This document shows positions 26,289-34,375 of a DNA stretch of 38,743 nucleotides, in pieces. The notes under the pieces were generated by a model. The model had not been told where the DNA came from. It was given only the letters and a program-made list of their open reading frames with translations, and searched no databases. The stretch lies in the NCBI RefSeq assembly GCF_019049325.1, contig NZ_JAGMUO010000019.1:1-38743 (forward strand), in the 5' to 3' direction. A program made the position numbers and the translations under genes. Source of the DNA: Streptomyces sp. AC512_CC834 (GTDB lineage Bacteria > Actinomycetota > Actinomycetes > Streptomycetales > Streptomycetaceae). The stretch's first letter is position 1. Each line of letters begins with the position of its first letter.

Positions 26289-26929
26289 ACCAGCCGGACC
26301 CCGCGGCCCCCATGGACGATCTGCGTGCCCGCTCCGTGGTCATCGACGCCCTCAGCTCCAGCCTCGACCGGGGCAAGAACGGGCTGGCCAGCGTCCCCGG
26401 CCTGCTCCGCCAGGTACTGGAGGACAGCAAATGGCGCCACTTCGTGACGCTGCGCGGCGAAGAGGTACATCACGACGACTTCCTCACGTTCATTACCGCT
26501 CCGCCCCTCAGGGGCCTCGGCGCCACCGAGGATCTCGTCAGACGCCTGGCGGCCGATGACATCGCCACCCTCGCCCTGCTCGACACCGCTCTGCAGAAAC
26601 CGGCGGGACGTCCTGCCGCTCCCCCCAGCCAGCAAGACGAAAATGTTTACATTGTACACAGTTCTCCGCGGCCTGCAGGCAACAGCCGGCAGCGCGCCCT
26701 GCGCCAGCTCAAAGAACAGCGGCCCGATCTCCTCGCCCGGGTGGAAAGCGGAGACATCCCCTCCTTGCACGCCGCCATGGTTGAAGCAGGCCTTCGCGGC
26801 AAAACCCTCAGCGTCCCCGTAGGAGACCCCGAAAAGATCGCCCGGAGCCTGCGCAAGAACCTCACCGAGGACGACCTGCAGACTCTCATCTCTCTGCTGT
26901 CCTCGTCGCAGGCCAGGCCCGGTTCCTGA
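26285..26929 (+). CDS. Helicase-coupled partner with ParB/replication-type C-terminal motif
   Basis: A 214-residue protein whose ATG overlaps the helicase stop (ATGA), so the pair is made together. The N-terminal part is helical (VVIDALSSSLDRGKNG, then LLRQVLEDSKWRHFVT); a central Pro/Ser linker is followed by a C-terminal domain with RQRALRQLKEQRPDLLARV and SLHAAMVEAGLRGKTLSVPV. That last motif (DRPDL...AAMVEAGFR.+T..VP) is widespread at the C-termini of plasmid- and phage-borne proteins with ParB-like DNA-binding character. It is probably the DNA-recognition or regulatory subunit for the helicase; this is inference from coupling and the motif. Confidence 0.7.
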   Translation: MNQPDPAAPMDDLRARSVVIDALSSSLDRGKNGLASVPGLLRQVLEDSKWRHFVTLRGEEVHHDDFLTFITAPPLRGLGATEDLVRRLAADDIATLALLDTALQKPAGRPAAPPSQQDENVYIVHSSPRPAGNSRQRALRQLKEQRPDLLARVESGDIPSLHAAMVEAGLRGKTLSVPVGDPEKIARSLRKNLTEDDLQTLISLLSSSQARPGS

Positions 26930-27242
26930 GCGCCATCCAGCGCAGCCCGGAGAGCGGGCGGCAGACATCCCAGGGAGTGCGTCGCTAAGTGAGGCGGCGC
27001 CCAACTCCGCGGGATGCCCCCCGACGACTCCGAGGCGGGAGCCGGCACGAAGTCGCCGAACAGGACGGGCACGCGCAACACGTGGACTGCGCTGGCCGCT
27101 TATGGAAGCAGCGCAGACCCGTCCGCCGCCCGTCGACCAGGTTCTACAGGGTCGGAACAGGCGGCATGTGGGTGCGTAAAACAGTCTGAGCCATCGCGGG
27201 CTTGTACCGTGCGCTGTCAGTGGGCGGGACTAGGCTCCCAAC
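26930..27242. other. Gap between helicase pair and zinc-ribbon gene
   Basis: 313 nt with no supported gene. A short plus-strand stretch (NTWTALAAYGSSADPSAARR around 27070-27130) looks slightly protein-like but has no start context. The promoter for the gene at 27243 should lie here; no clear -35/-10 pair is seen, only TAGGCT about 10 nt before its GTG. Confidence 0.35.
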
Positions 27243-29126
27243 GTGAGAATTCCTGCACCTTCGCAAGCCGATCTCGACTGGGCAATAGCCCTGCCGTCAC
27301 CACCTGGCAGGTCCGTGGAACTCCAGGACACAGGAGTGACCGAACTGGCCTCGGCGCGGGGCGTGCTGCGCCGCGCCCAGGCGGGCGAGAGCGTCTCGAA
27401 CGACGTGCTGCTGGCCGCCCACGACCTGCTGCACGCGCAGGTGCCGCCCCAGCTCGGCGACAGCAGCATGAGGCGCCTCGCCGAACTTCTCGTCGGTAGG
27501 GGAGTGGTGCCCAAACCCAGAGACTACGACGGCAGGTGGTGGCTGTGGTGGCCCAAGAACTGCCACGGCCCTTGCCGCGACTGCGGAAAGACCCGCTCTC
27601 TCACTCGCTACTCGGCACGATTTGGAAACGAGTACCGCTATCTGTGCGCGCGCTGCCGTTCCGCTGAACGCCAGCGCATCGCGCAGCAGGCTGGCAGGCT
27701 GCTCGACATGCAAGACCCTCGCCAGCCGGCACCGAAAACCGCGCCCACCATCCTTACACTGCCTGCAGCAGGAGGCGCGATCGTGCCCTCTCCGGCCGAC
27801 CGTGACTGGGAGAGTTACGTGGACCGGCTCGAGGAACTGCTGGGAGCACTGGACTGGGCAGGATTCGACCTGCCAGAAGCGTGGCACACCGACTTCGACG
27901 CACGGGAAGGCGCAGCACTGTTCGCCACCCTGTGGCGCGGTGACGGAGCCCTGGACGTCCAGTACAACCCGCACCAGCAGGTCTTGTGCCTGCAGCCCTT
28001 CGATGACGAGGCGGGCGAGTGGCCCGAGTCCTACTCCCTGTTGCAGGACAGCATCGATGTCTCCGTCGCCCCTTCCCAGCAGCAGGCCGTCGCCGCCGTC
28101 ACTGCCGCCGCCGGAGAAGCCGGGCTGCTCGACGCCAGTCACGTGCGGGTCGCCGACTTTGCGCCGCCGGAGGCCAAGCAGGAGTTCAGCCTCCGTAGAA
28201 TCCGCCGGATCTTCCAGCCGGCCGCCGCCTACCGGCAGCTCCCGCTGCCGGACCTGCTCAGGGAAGTCGCCGAAATCGAATGGCTCAACGCCCACCTGGA
28301 CTGGGTGGTCGGCATGACCGGCCAGGACGTCGCGCCCGACATCGTGCCCGACGCAGCAGCCCTCGGCGTCGCCGCCTGGTGCTGGCGCAACAACACCGCA
28401 GTGGAAGAACATCACCTGGACACAGACGTACTGATGGCACGCGTCAATATCGCCGTCACTCGCATCACTCAGCAGCACGTCTGCCCCGTTGAAGGCATCG
28501 ACTGGGACAGCATCAAAAACGCCCTGATGGATCCGCAGTGGGCCCTGCCCGACGGCACCCCGGTCTGTTCCCTGTTCGGCCCGGGCTGGACAGAGGTTGC
28601 CGCTACTGTCACCGGGGAACTCGACCGCTGGCACCACCTCGACCACGAGGTACTCGGCCCCCATACGACGCTGATCCTTATGAGGATCGGCGGCTCCACG
28701 AGCTACACCGACACCTGGTGGGGGCAGGGGCGATGGCTCGGCATCTGCCGCCGCGTCATTGACGACGCCACAACTGCTGGCCTGTCCCTGCCTGCACCCT
28801 ACGACCGGCGTGGCCCGGACGCCCTGCTGGCCGACCTCGACGCCCCCGACAGGCTCTCCGCCCCCGTGCTCGACTGGCTCATCGACCTGCCGGCCGCTGA
28901 CGTTCATGGGCCCCGCGGACTGCGCATGCACCATGCCACCCGCCCTACCCAGCGCCTTTGGACCCCCTACTGGCTCACCGACACCAGCCCTCGACCCCTC
29001 CCACCCTCCGGACTCCGACCGCGAGCGGCTGGTTGCGGCACCAGGCACGCCGCAACCACAGCACCTTCGCCCCTCGCCCCGTCGCAGATACGGATCAGGT
29101 CCATCCGGGCTGGCCGATGCTCGTGA
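27243..29126 (+). CDS. Large zinc-ribbon protein of unknown function
   Basis: A 627-residue protein that I do not recognise. The N-terminal 90 residues are helical. Then comes a zinc ribbon or treble-clef signature: WWPKNCHGPCRDCGK (C107, C111, C114) and YLCARCRS (C135, C138). A central block has conserved-looking aromatics and acids (LGVAAWCWRNNTAVEEHH followed by LMARVNIAVTRITQQHV), reminiscent of metal-dependent or nucleic-acid-binding helical folds without a definable catalytic set. The last about 45 residues are Pro/Arg/Ala-rich and read like a frame that has drifted, so the original stop may have been earlier or a frameshift may have occurred near 28980. The start is a GTG with a poor ribosome-binding site. 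It converges on the caspase-GGDEF gene, with only 9 nt between the stops. Confidence 0.7.
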   Translation: MRIPAPSQADLDWAIALPSPPGRSVELQDTGVTELASARGVLRRAQAGESVSNDVLLAAHDLLHAQVPPQLGDSSMRRLAELLVGRGVVPKPRDYDGRWWLWWPKNCHGPCRDCGKTRSLTRYSARFGNEYRYLCARCRSAERQRIAQQAGRLLDMQDPRQPAPKTAPTILTLPAAGGAIVPSPADRDWESYVDRLEELLGALDWAGFDLPEAWHTDFDAREGAALFATLWRGDGALDVQYNPHQQVLCLQPFDDEAGEWPESYSLLQDSIDVSVAPSQQQAVAAVTAAAGEAGLLDASHVRVADFAPPEAKQEFSLRRIRRIFQPAAAYRQLPLPDLLREVAEIEWLNAHLDWVVGMTGQDVAPDIVPDAAALGVAAWCWRNNTAVEEHHLDTDVLMARVNIAVTRITQQHVCPVEGIDWDSIKNALMDPQWALPDGTPVCSLFGPGWTEVAATVTGELDRWHHLDHEVLGPHTTLILMRIGGSTSYTDTWWGQGRWLGICRRVIDDATTAGLSLPAPYDRRGPDALLADLDAPDRLSAPVLDWLIDLPAADVHGPRGLRMHHATRPTQRLWTPYWLTDTSPRPLPPSGLRPRAAGCGTRHAATTAPSPLAPSQIRIRSIRAGRCS

Positions 29127-29135
29127 TGGGAGGGG

Positions 29136-31472
29136 TCAGCCAGCCCTCTTCTCTTCGTGCATACGTTGGGCGCTGTCATGGAGGGCCTCCTGCCAGGAGG
29201 ACCCGCAGGTTGCCCAGGACAGGACGTAGGTGGTGCCGAGACTGAAGGCCGCGCTGTCGGGAGAGCCGACAGACAGAGGATGCGCGCAAGCCCTGCTCAG
29301 CCGAAGGGCGAGTTCTGTCGCGCCGTAGACATCGACGTCATCGGCCAGTACGAGGAACTCGTCGCCCCCGACGCGCGCAGCGACTGTTCCCTGCGCTGCA
29401 GCGGATGTGACCCTGCCCGCGAGTTCTGCCAGCACCTGGTCGCCAGCCGAATATCCGAATCGGTCGTTGACCGCTTTGAAGGAGTTGATGCCCAGGCGGA
29501 TCAGGGCCAGCGTCGAGCCCATGCCGGGCGGTAGCTTGTGCCTGTGACCGCGGTGGGCAAACAGGTGCTCCCCTGAGCTGAGGTCCACGACGTGTGCCTG
29601 ACGGCCCGTTGTGGGCCACGGGCATAGATGCCGCTGCAGGTACAGACGCAGTCCCGGTTCTGTAAGGAGACCGGTCACGGGGTCCGTGGACATGATCAGC
29701 TCGCGGCGCCGCCGCTCCTCAATGTCGTCCACGTGCACCACGAGAAACAGGGGGCCGTCGGAATGGTCGGCGACGACCGAGGTGGAGAACGCGACCCAGA
29801 TCCACGAGCCGTCCTGCCGGGCGAGCCTGACCTCCGAGCGCCCGCCTTCGGGAGAAAGCGCCATCATCGTCTTCAGATCTTCCGGGTGTATCAGATCCAT
29901 AAAGGCGTAGCGGCGCATGATCGACAGGGGCCGGCCCAGCATGCGGCACAGGGCATCGTTGGCGCGCAGGATGCGGCCACGCTCGCCGTCGCGCATATCA
30001 GTGATGGCCACTCCGGAAGGGGCGTACTCGAAGATCTGCCGGAAAGACTCTTCGCTGGCACGCAGGGCCTGTTGGTCACGCTCAAGGCGGACCAATGCCC
30101 GCTGCATGTATGAGCGCATACGGGCGTTGCTGACAGCAACCGAGGCATGGAAGGTGTACGTACGCAGGGCCTCTAATGCGGCCGGCCCAAGCCGCTGGCC
30201 CTGCTTGGGCGGGCCCAGGGACACGATTCCGATCAGCTCGCTACTCTTCTCGCCGGTGAACATCGGAGCGTAGAGACGGTCCATGGGATGCCAGACGCCG
30301 GCTGGCATGGCCGAGAGGGCAGTGAAGCTTTCAGGGACACCATCCACATCCAGGCCTTCGGCATCACGGTGTGCGATAAAGCGCAGGCCGTCCCAGTCCT
30401 CACCCATCGACAGGCGCCGGTCCCATGCCTCGCGCGCGCCCACCCGTCCGGTCAGCAGCGGTTCATCTGCGGCGTTGCCTGCGATAGCGGCAACAACGAG
30501 GTCCCCCTCGGGCTGCACCAGATTCACGGTGGCCTGGAGGAAGCCGAGGCCAGCGACGGCTCCATCAGCGATGGCCTGAAGCGTGTCGGCCAGCGACCGC
30601 GCTGTATACAGATCCGCGACGATGATGTCGGTTGGCTGAGGTTGGACGCCTTCCGAGGCGTGGACGGGGGCAGGCTGCTCAGGCACGTAGGCCCGGTTCC
30701 GAACGAATGGGGCCAGCCCGAGCCGGTTACGGCACAGCCGCTGGGGCCGTGGTCTCTCACGGGCCGCGAGGCGTGAACTCAGCCGGCTGAACACCGTGTC
30801 CAGGTCGAGGAACTCCGGACCGTTCGGAACACCGTCGCGCAGCACCGTGACGAGCTCACCGGTGAAGGCCGTCAAGGGTTCGCCCGGCGGCGACAGCGCC
30901 ACCGCAGTCTCGGCCGCCGCAGCCAAGAGGTAGGTGCCGTCCACCTCCAACGCCGCCGCGTCTGACTGCACCCCGAAGGCGCGTGCGCTGTAGCAGCAGT
31001 CGAGTACCACGACCCGGCGTGCGGCGCGGCTCTTCTCGATCTCCCAACGGATCCACTCATAGGGCACTGCCGAGTCATGGACCGAGTCTGGTTCGGTGCT
31101 CTCCACCGCCAAGTGCAGCTGCCCCGTCCTCGGGCCGATCAGGCCATGACCGGCGTAGTAGACCAGCAGTGTATCGGTGGCTTCACTCACTGCATGCTGA
31201 ACCGCACGTGAGAGGTCGCGCGGAGTGGCCGGGTTCGACACGGACACGCAGTGCTGCGCTGACATGCCCCAGGCCGTGCGGAAGAGGTCAGCCAGCGCCA
31301 GCAGATTCCCCTGTACGGCCGGAAGGCCGTCGAGCTCCGTGAAATCGCTCGTCCCCGCAAGCACAACCCGAGTCCGGGCCGGGTCAGGCAGCACCGCCGG
31401 CACGACAGCACTGGCAACCGGCGACAGATCCGCGTTCAACGCCTCCAGGGCGCCTCCGGGTCCCACACTCAC
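29136..31472 (-). CDS. Caspase-like protease fused to GAF, PAS and degenerate GGDEF domains
   Basis: A 778-residue cytoplasmic multidomain protein (no TM segments or signal peptide). Residues about 34-265 are a C14 caspase-like domain with an intact dyad: His109 in LLVYYAGHG and Cys160 in VVVLDCCYSARAFG. Residues about 285-455 fit a GAF domain (ARSLADTLQAIADGAVAGLG to SVAVSNARMRSY). Residues 465-590 are a PAS domain (ESFRQIFEYAPSGVAI, then RANDALCRMLGRPLS and a PAC-like end). Residues 594-778 are GGDEF-type: DPVTGLL, NSFKAVNDRFGY, GDQVLAELA and VGGDEF (702-706). The usual first metal Asp before FK is Gly661 and the second is Asn663, and no RxxD inhibitory site precedes GGDEF, so the cyclase may be impaired or act as a nucleotide sensor. 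The GTG start overlaps the EACC1 stop (GTGA). Confidence 0.92.
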   Translation of the reverse strand: MSVGPGGALEALNADLSPVASAVVPAVLPDPARTRVVLAGTSDFTELDGLPAVQGNLLALADLFRTAWGMSAQHCVSVSNPATPRDLSRAVQHAVSEATDTLLVYYAGHGLIGPRTGQLHLAVESTEPDSVHDSAVPYEWIRWEIEKSRAARRVVVLDCCYSARAFGVQSDAAALEVDGTYLLAAAAETAVALSPPGEPLTAFTGELVTVLRDGVPNGPEFLDLDTVFSRLSSRLAARERPRPQRLCRNRLGLAPFVRNRAYVPEQPAPVHASEGVQPQPTDIIVADLYTARSLADTLQAIADGAVAGLGFLQATVNLVQPEGDLVVAAIAGNAADEPLLTGRVGAREAWDRRLSMGEDWDGLRFIAHRDAEGLDVDGVPESFTALSAMPAGVWHPMDRLYAPMFTGEKSSELIGIVSLGPPKQGQRLGPAALEALRTYTFHASVAVSNARMRSYMQRALVRLERDQQALRASEESFRQIFEYAPSGVAITDMRDGERGRILRANDALCRMLGRPLSIMRRYAFMDLIHPEDLKTMMALSPEGGRSEVRLARQDGSWIWVAFSTSVVADHSDGPLFLVVHVDDIEERRRRELIMSTDPVTGLLTEPGLRLYLQRHLCPWPTTGRQAHVVDLSSGEHLFAHRGHRHKLPPGMGSTLALIRLGINSFKAVNDRFGYSAGDQVLAELAGRVTSAAAQGTVAARVGGDEFLVLADDVDVYGATELALRLSRACAHPLSVGSPDSAAFSLGTTYVLSWATCGSSWQEALHDSAQRMHEEKRAG

Positions 31473-31816
31473 TCGCCCAGGACTCGCAGCACCAGCGCCC
31501 GAGCCTCGGCCTCAGGCTGTCCGCTGATCTCCACGCTCACACCGTCGGGCCGTTCTACGACCAGCGTGGGCGGCTTGGCCGTGTGGCGCGCCAGGCCGTC
31601 ACTGACACCGCCAGCGAGGCTGTGCTGAAGCCACTGCTCAACACGAGCGACAGAATGTCGATCGCGTCGCCCTGGTGCCCTGGCGTGGCAGGCCCCCGCA
31701 GCACCCAATCCGGTCTGTATGTATCGGCGTACCTCCGGATCGGCGCTAGGCCACTGAGACAGTGAGCGAAGCTCGTGCTCCGCCGTGCCGCTGGTGCGCT
31801 GCACCACAACGTCCAT
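31469..31816 (-). pseudogene. EACC1-like partner of caspase 1, with two compensating frameshifts
   Basis: The reading starts MDVVVQRTSGTAEHELRSLS, with GGGGGGG upstream as ribosome-binding site, and ends TLVVERPDGVSVEI before the GTGA overlap with the caspase gene. Both ends match the EACC1 protein at 34008. The middle matches only in another frame (AIDILSLVLSSGFSTASLAV). An extra base in the C5 run at 31693-31697 enters that frame and a missing base around 31568-31576 leaves it. As written, about 40 residues, including the hydrophobic core segment, are garbled although the ORF stays open. EACC1 is the constant small component of effector-associated conflict systems. This is either a double mutation or two sequencing errors in G/C runs. 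Confidence 0.75.
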
Positions 31817-32442
31817 CGCCCCCCCGCAGAAATGCTGAGTACGGCAGGACCGCTCCGGCCGAATCCATCGGGCCAGCATAAGTTCCAGACTCAGAATGCC
31901 CATCACCGAGGCGCCTCAGGTGTGCCGCCGAGTCGCTGCGCCGAAGAGCAGATCCGCGTGGCTCCCGGGTTACTTCCGCCAGCACGCGGGGGGCAGGGGA
32001 GAATCAGGGCTTGAGCCCCGGCGCGGATGGCACATTCTGAGCACCCGTCATCCTCACGGGCGAGTGCGGCTGCCAGGCCCGGTATCGGTCGCTGCTGGCC
32101 TTGGCATCGGTCTGCCCGTCGTTCTTGGCCGGCGGGTTGATCACGTCGGCGGCGGCCCAGTCGTCGAGGTGAGACGGATCACAGCCGGAACTGCTGTGCG
32201 CGCGTGCTGTCGTGGAGGGACGCAGCCGACTTCATTCGACCGTGGTCGTGGATGAACAGCAGTGAGGTCGTTGGGGCCACACCAGCTCCCCTGCCGCGCC
32301 GGCCATCGCCAAGTACCGACACTGGGCACCCCTGGGGCTCACAGCGCCCAGGCCGATGCGTCCGTGGAGGCAGGCGAACGATCTCCAGGTCACGCCAGGG
32401 ACTGCCGCTGCACGCTCCCGGGCGGTGTCCGCCGTTACACGG
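31817..32442. other. Intergenic region between EACC1-1 and the CoiA-like gene
   Basis: About 625 nt. It must contain the promoter of the minus-strand EACC1-caspase operon (right of 31816) and the 3' side of the CoiA-like gene. No credible ORF is present. The left part of the segment repeated at 37631-37748 lies here (see the separate repeat entry). The long plus-strand frames are antisense or noise. Confidence 0.4.
32322..32436. repeat. Copy 1 of a ~115-nt dispersed repeat
   Basis: This segment is similar to 37631-37748. Shared blocks include CTGGGCAC, GCCCAGGCCGA, GGCAGGCGA, CGATCTCCAGG and GGTGTCCGCCGTT in the same order and spacing. Read on the minus strand both copies give a similar peptide (around WRSFACLHGRIGLGAV here and WRSLACRHGRVGLGTV there), so it may be a relic of a duplicated coding sequence. 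It ends 6 nt before the stop of the CoiA-like gene. Confidence 0.6.
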
Positions 32443-33705
32443 TCAGGAGCTGGTAGTCATGCGGCAGGCGGTGCATACCTTGGGACTTCGGGGCCCATAG
32501 CGGTGGATGGGGGCAGCACACAGCATGCAAGGCCCTACCTCCCAGGGCGGGCACCTCAGTTCCGCTGCGACGACGAGGCGCTCGCGCGGTGACAGGCGCA
32601 GGGCAACAGGCCTCGAGGGCTGCAGGAGGGCATCGGCGGGAGCGTGGCCGAAAGTGTGCAGCCCGATGGCCGATGCTCTGTCGCGTAGCGGCCGCGGACT
32701 GCCGGTGTGCGGGCCTTCCTCCCCGTAACGGCAGGAGCTGTCGAGTTCCTGTTCGCGGTAGGTGACCGGCTCGTCGTCGACCGGGCCGGGCTCGGACGTG
32801 TCGCCGGCCTCTGCGGTGATCTCGCGCCAGCGGTCGACGTCGCGCGCAAGGGCCCACAGGTAGGAGGTGCGCCGCGCGTCCTGCGGGTCGCGGGAGCGCA
32901 CCGGCAGGTGTTCACCGTCGGCGCTGGTGACGACGAGCTCGTCCAGTGCGGTGGCACGTTCCTGAGGGATGCACAGGGCGGGCAGGAACCAGCCGCTGTG
33001 CCACATCCGGCAGGCGCCGCCTGCTGTGGGGCAGGGGCGCTCGCTGCTGGGAGTGCACTTCCAGATCTGCAGGTGCCTGACCCCGCCGCGGATGATGAGG
33101 GCGAGCGGGGAGACGATGCGCCGCCAGGGCACGTCGTCGACACGCGTCCAGGGGGCACGGTCGATCAGGGCGGAAGAGTCGTCGGACGTCACCCACAGCG
33201 GCGCGATGTTGCGCTCGCGGGCCTTGGCGGAGCGCCGCCGTACGGTGTTCGCGGTGATGGGGGAGTACTGGGCCTCCCACCCGACGCGCGCGCCCGCCCC
33301 CGTCACCAGCACATCGGTGACGACCCGCCCGTCGGACGACCGGGCCTCGGTCTCCACATCCAGCCCGTGCCGCGCTGCCGTGCGCGCGATCCGCTCCTTC
33401 ATCGCTTTGTGCTTGTCGCTCTCCTGCGGTGTCGCCGCATGGGTGAGGGGCAGATGCGCCGCCACCCATGTGACCTGTCCGTGGCTGCGCCGGCGCCGCA
33501 CGAACATCCACGGTGATTTGCCGGCCAGAGCGCACTGGCAATGCTCGCCCCGGTAGTCCTTCAGGCACTGCAGCAAGTTCCTGGCGCGCTGATCGACGGG
33601 CTGGGTGATCTCCTCCAGCAGCCCGGCATAGCCCGGGTTGCCGAGATCCTCATACGTCAGATTGATCTCGATGCCGTGCCCGGTGTGGAACACCCCGTTG
33701 GCCAT
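32443..33705 (-). CDS. CoiA-like PD-(D/E)XK nuclease with zinc-binding ends
   Basis: A protein of about 420 residues related to the CoiA competence-protein nuclease superfamily. The core is SDKHKAMKERIARTAARHGL, then E120 (ETEARS), D131 (VVTDVLV) and an ExQ motif (GWEAQYSPI, E144 and Q146) followed by VRRRSAKARERNIAPLWVT, the CoiA pattern D...ExQ plus an Arg/Tyr helix. The N-terminus has a cysteine cluster (EHCQCALAG); the C-terminus has CMLC and CTAC pairs forming a zinc ribbon. The start is uncertain: ATG at 33705 is used because the recognisable protein begins there; upstream in-frame codons to 33846 are Pro/Gly noise. It sits between the two EACC1-caspase modules and may be a nuclease effector or a processing partner for them. 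Confidence 0.75.
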   Translation of the reverse strand: MANGVFHTGHGIEINLTYEDLGNPGYAGLLEEITQPVDQRARNLLQCLKDYRGEHCQCALAGKSPWMFVRRRRSHGQVTWVAAHLPLTHAATPQESDKHKAMKERIARTAARHGLDVETEARSSDGRVVTDVLVTGAGARVGWEAQYSPITANTVRRRSAKARERNIAPLWVTSDDSSALIDRAPWTRVDDVPWRRIVSPLALIIRGGVRHLQIWKCTPSSERPCPTAGGACRMWHSGWFLPALCIPQERATALDELVVTSADGEHLPVRSRDPQDARRTSYLWALARDVDRWREITAEAGDTSEPGPVDDEPVTYREQELDSSCRYGEEGPHTGSPRPLRDRASAIGLHTFGHAPADALLQPSRPVALRLSPRERLVVAAELRCPPWEVGPCMLCAAPIHRYGPRSPKVCTACRMTTSS

Positions 33706-33915
33706 GGCCACGACAGTAGGCCCCGGTGCAGTGCGCGGAAAGAGGACCGCGAGCAGGGCGTCCGCGCCGCACCGCGGTGAAGCCGCCGGGCCGCAGGTCT
33801 CCCGTCCGTCGGGCTGGGAGCTTTCCGTGAGGCGGCCCACCGTCACTTCGGCCAGGTGCCCCAGGGCGTCCCGACCGACGCGACGTTGTTGAGGGAAGAA
33901 GAGGCCGGTGCGCCG

Positions 33916-33956
33916 TCACTCCGGTGAACGAGATGTCCGGGAACTACCGGAGGTGA
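33916..33956. promoter_or_regulatory. Inverted repeat upstream of EACC1-2
   Basis: TCACTCCGGT (33916-33925) is nearly the reverse complement of ACCGGAGGTGA (33946-33956), with one base missing in the left arm, across 20 nt. It lies in the 300-nt divergent gap between the CoiA-like gene and EACC1-2 and about 50 nt before the EACC1 start, so it is a candidate operator for one or both directions. Confidence 0.4.
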
Positions 33957-34007
33957 TGGAACGTCTGGTTGAGTGAACACAGGGATAACAGTGAGGAGTT
34001 GGGGCTC

Positions 34008-34370
34008 GTGGACGTCGTGATCGGCGTTGACCAGAAGGAGACTGCCGACTCGGAGAGACAGCTGCGGTCGCTGTACGAGTGGCTGCTGGCTGATGCGGCA
34101 TGCCGCCGGCACGCCCGCCCCACGTTGGGATCTGGCACCGCGGCAGTTCCTGGGGCGCAAGGCGGCGTCATCGATGTGCTCAGCCTGGTACTCGGGACAG
34201 GCTTCAACGCTGCTTCACTTGCGGTGGCGGTCGCCGCATGGCGGCGCAGCCGGCCGGGAACGCCGACACTCGTCGTCGAACGCGCCGACGGGACCCGGAT
34301 CGTCCTGACCGGAGCAACAGACGAGGAAGCCGGGCGTCTGCTCGCCGAACTGGAGCGGGAGCGGGCGTAG
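34008..34370 (+). CDS. EACC1 (effector-associated constant component 1), intact copy
   Basis: A 120-residue EACC1 family protein. It begins at a GTG with a GAGGAG ribosome-binding site 9 nt upstream. The N-terminal strand-helix VDVVIGVDQKE leads to RQLRSLYEWLLADAA; then comes the core GGVIDVLSLVLGTGF, then ASLAVAVAAWRRSRP, and finally TLVVERADGTRIVLTGATD. EACC1 proteins are the invariant small partner in NTP-dependent or caspase-type conflict systems and are thought to hold or activate the effector. Five nt separate its stop from the caspase gene, so they form one transcriptional unit. It is the homologue of the frameshifted EACC1 at 31469, and the comparison between the two exposes those frameshifts. 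Confidence 0.88.
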   Translation: MDVVIGVDQKETADSERQLRSLYEWLLADAACRRHARPTLGSGTAAVPGAQGGVIDVLSLVLGTGFNAASLAVAVAAWRRSRPGTPTLVVERADGTRIVLTGATDEEAGRLLAELERERA

Positions 34371-34375
34371 CGGTC

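Noticed and set aside
32044..32075. Possible further degenerate CRISPR repeat (GTCATCCTCACGGGCG)
   Set aside because: Only a short core matches; spacing to any second repeat is not regular.
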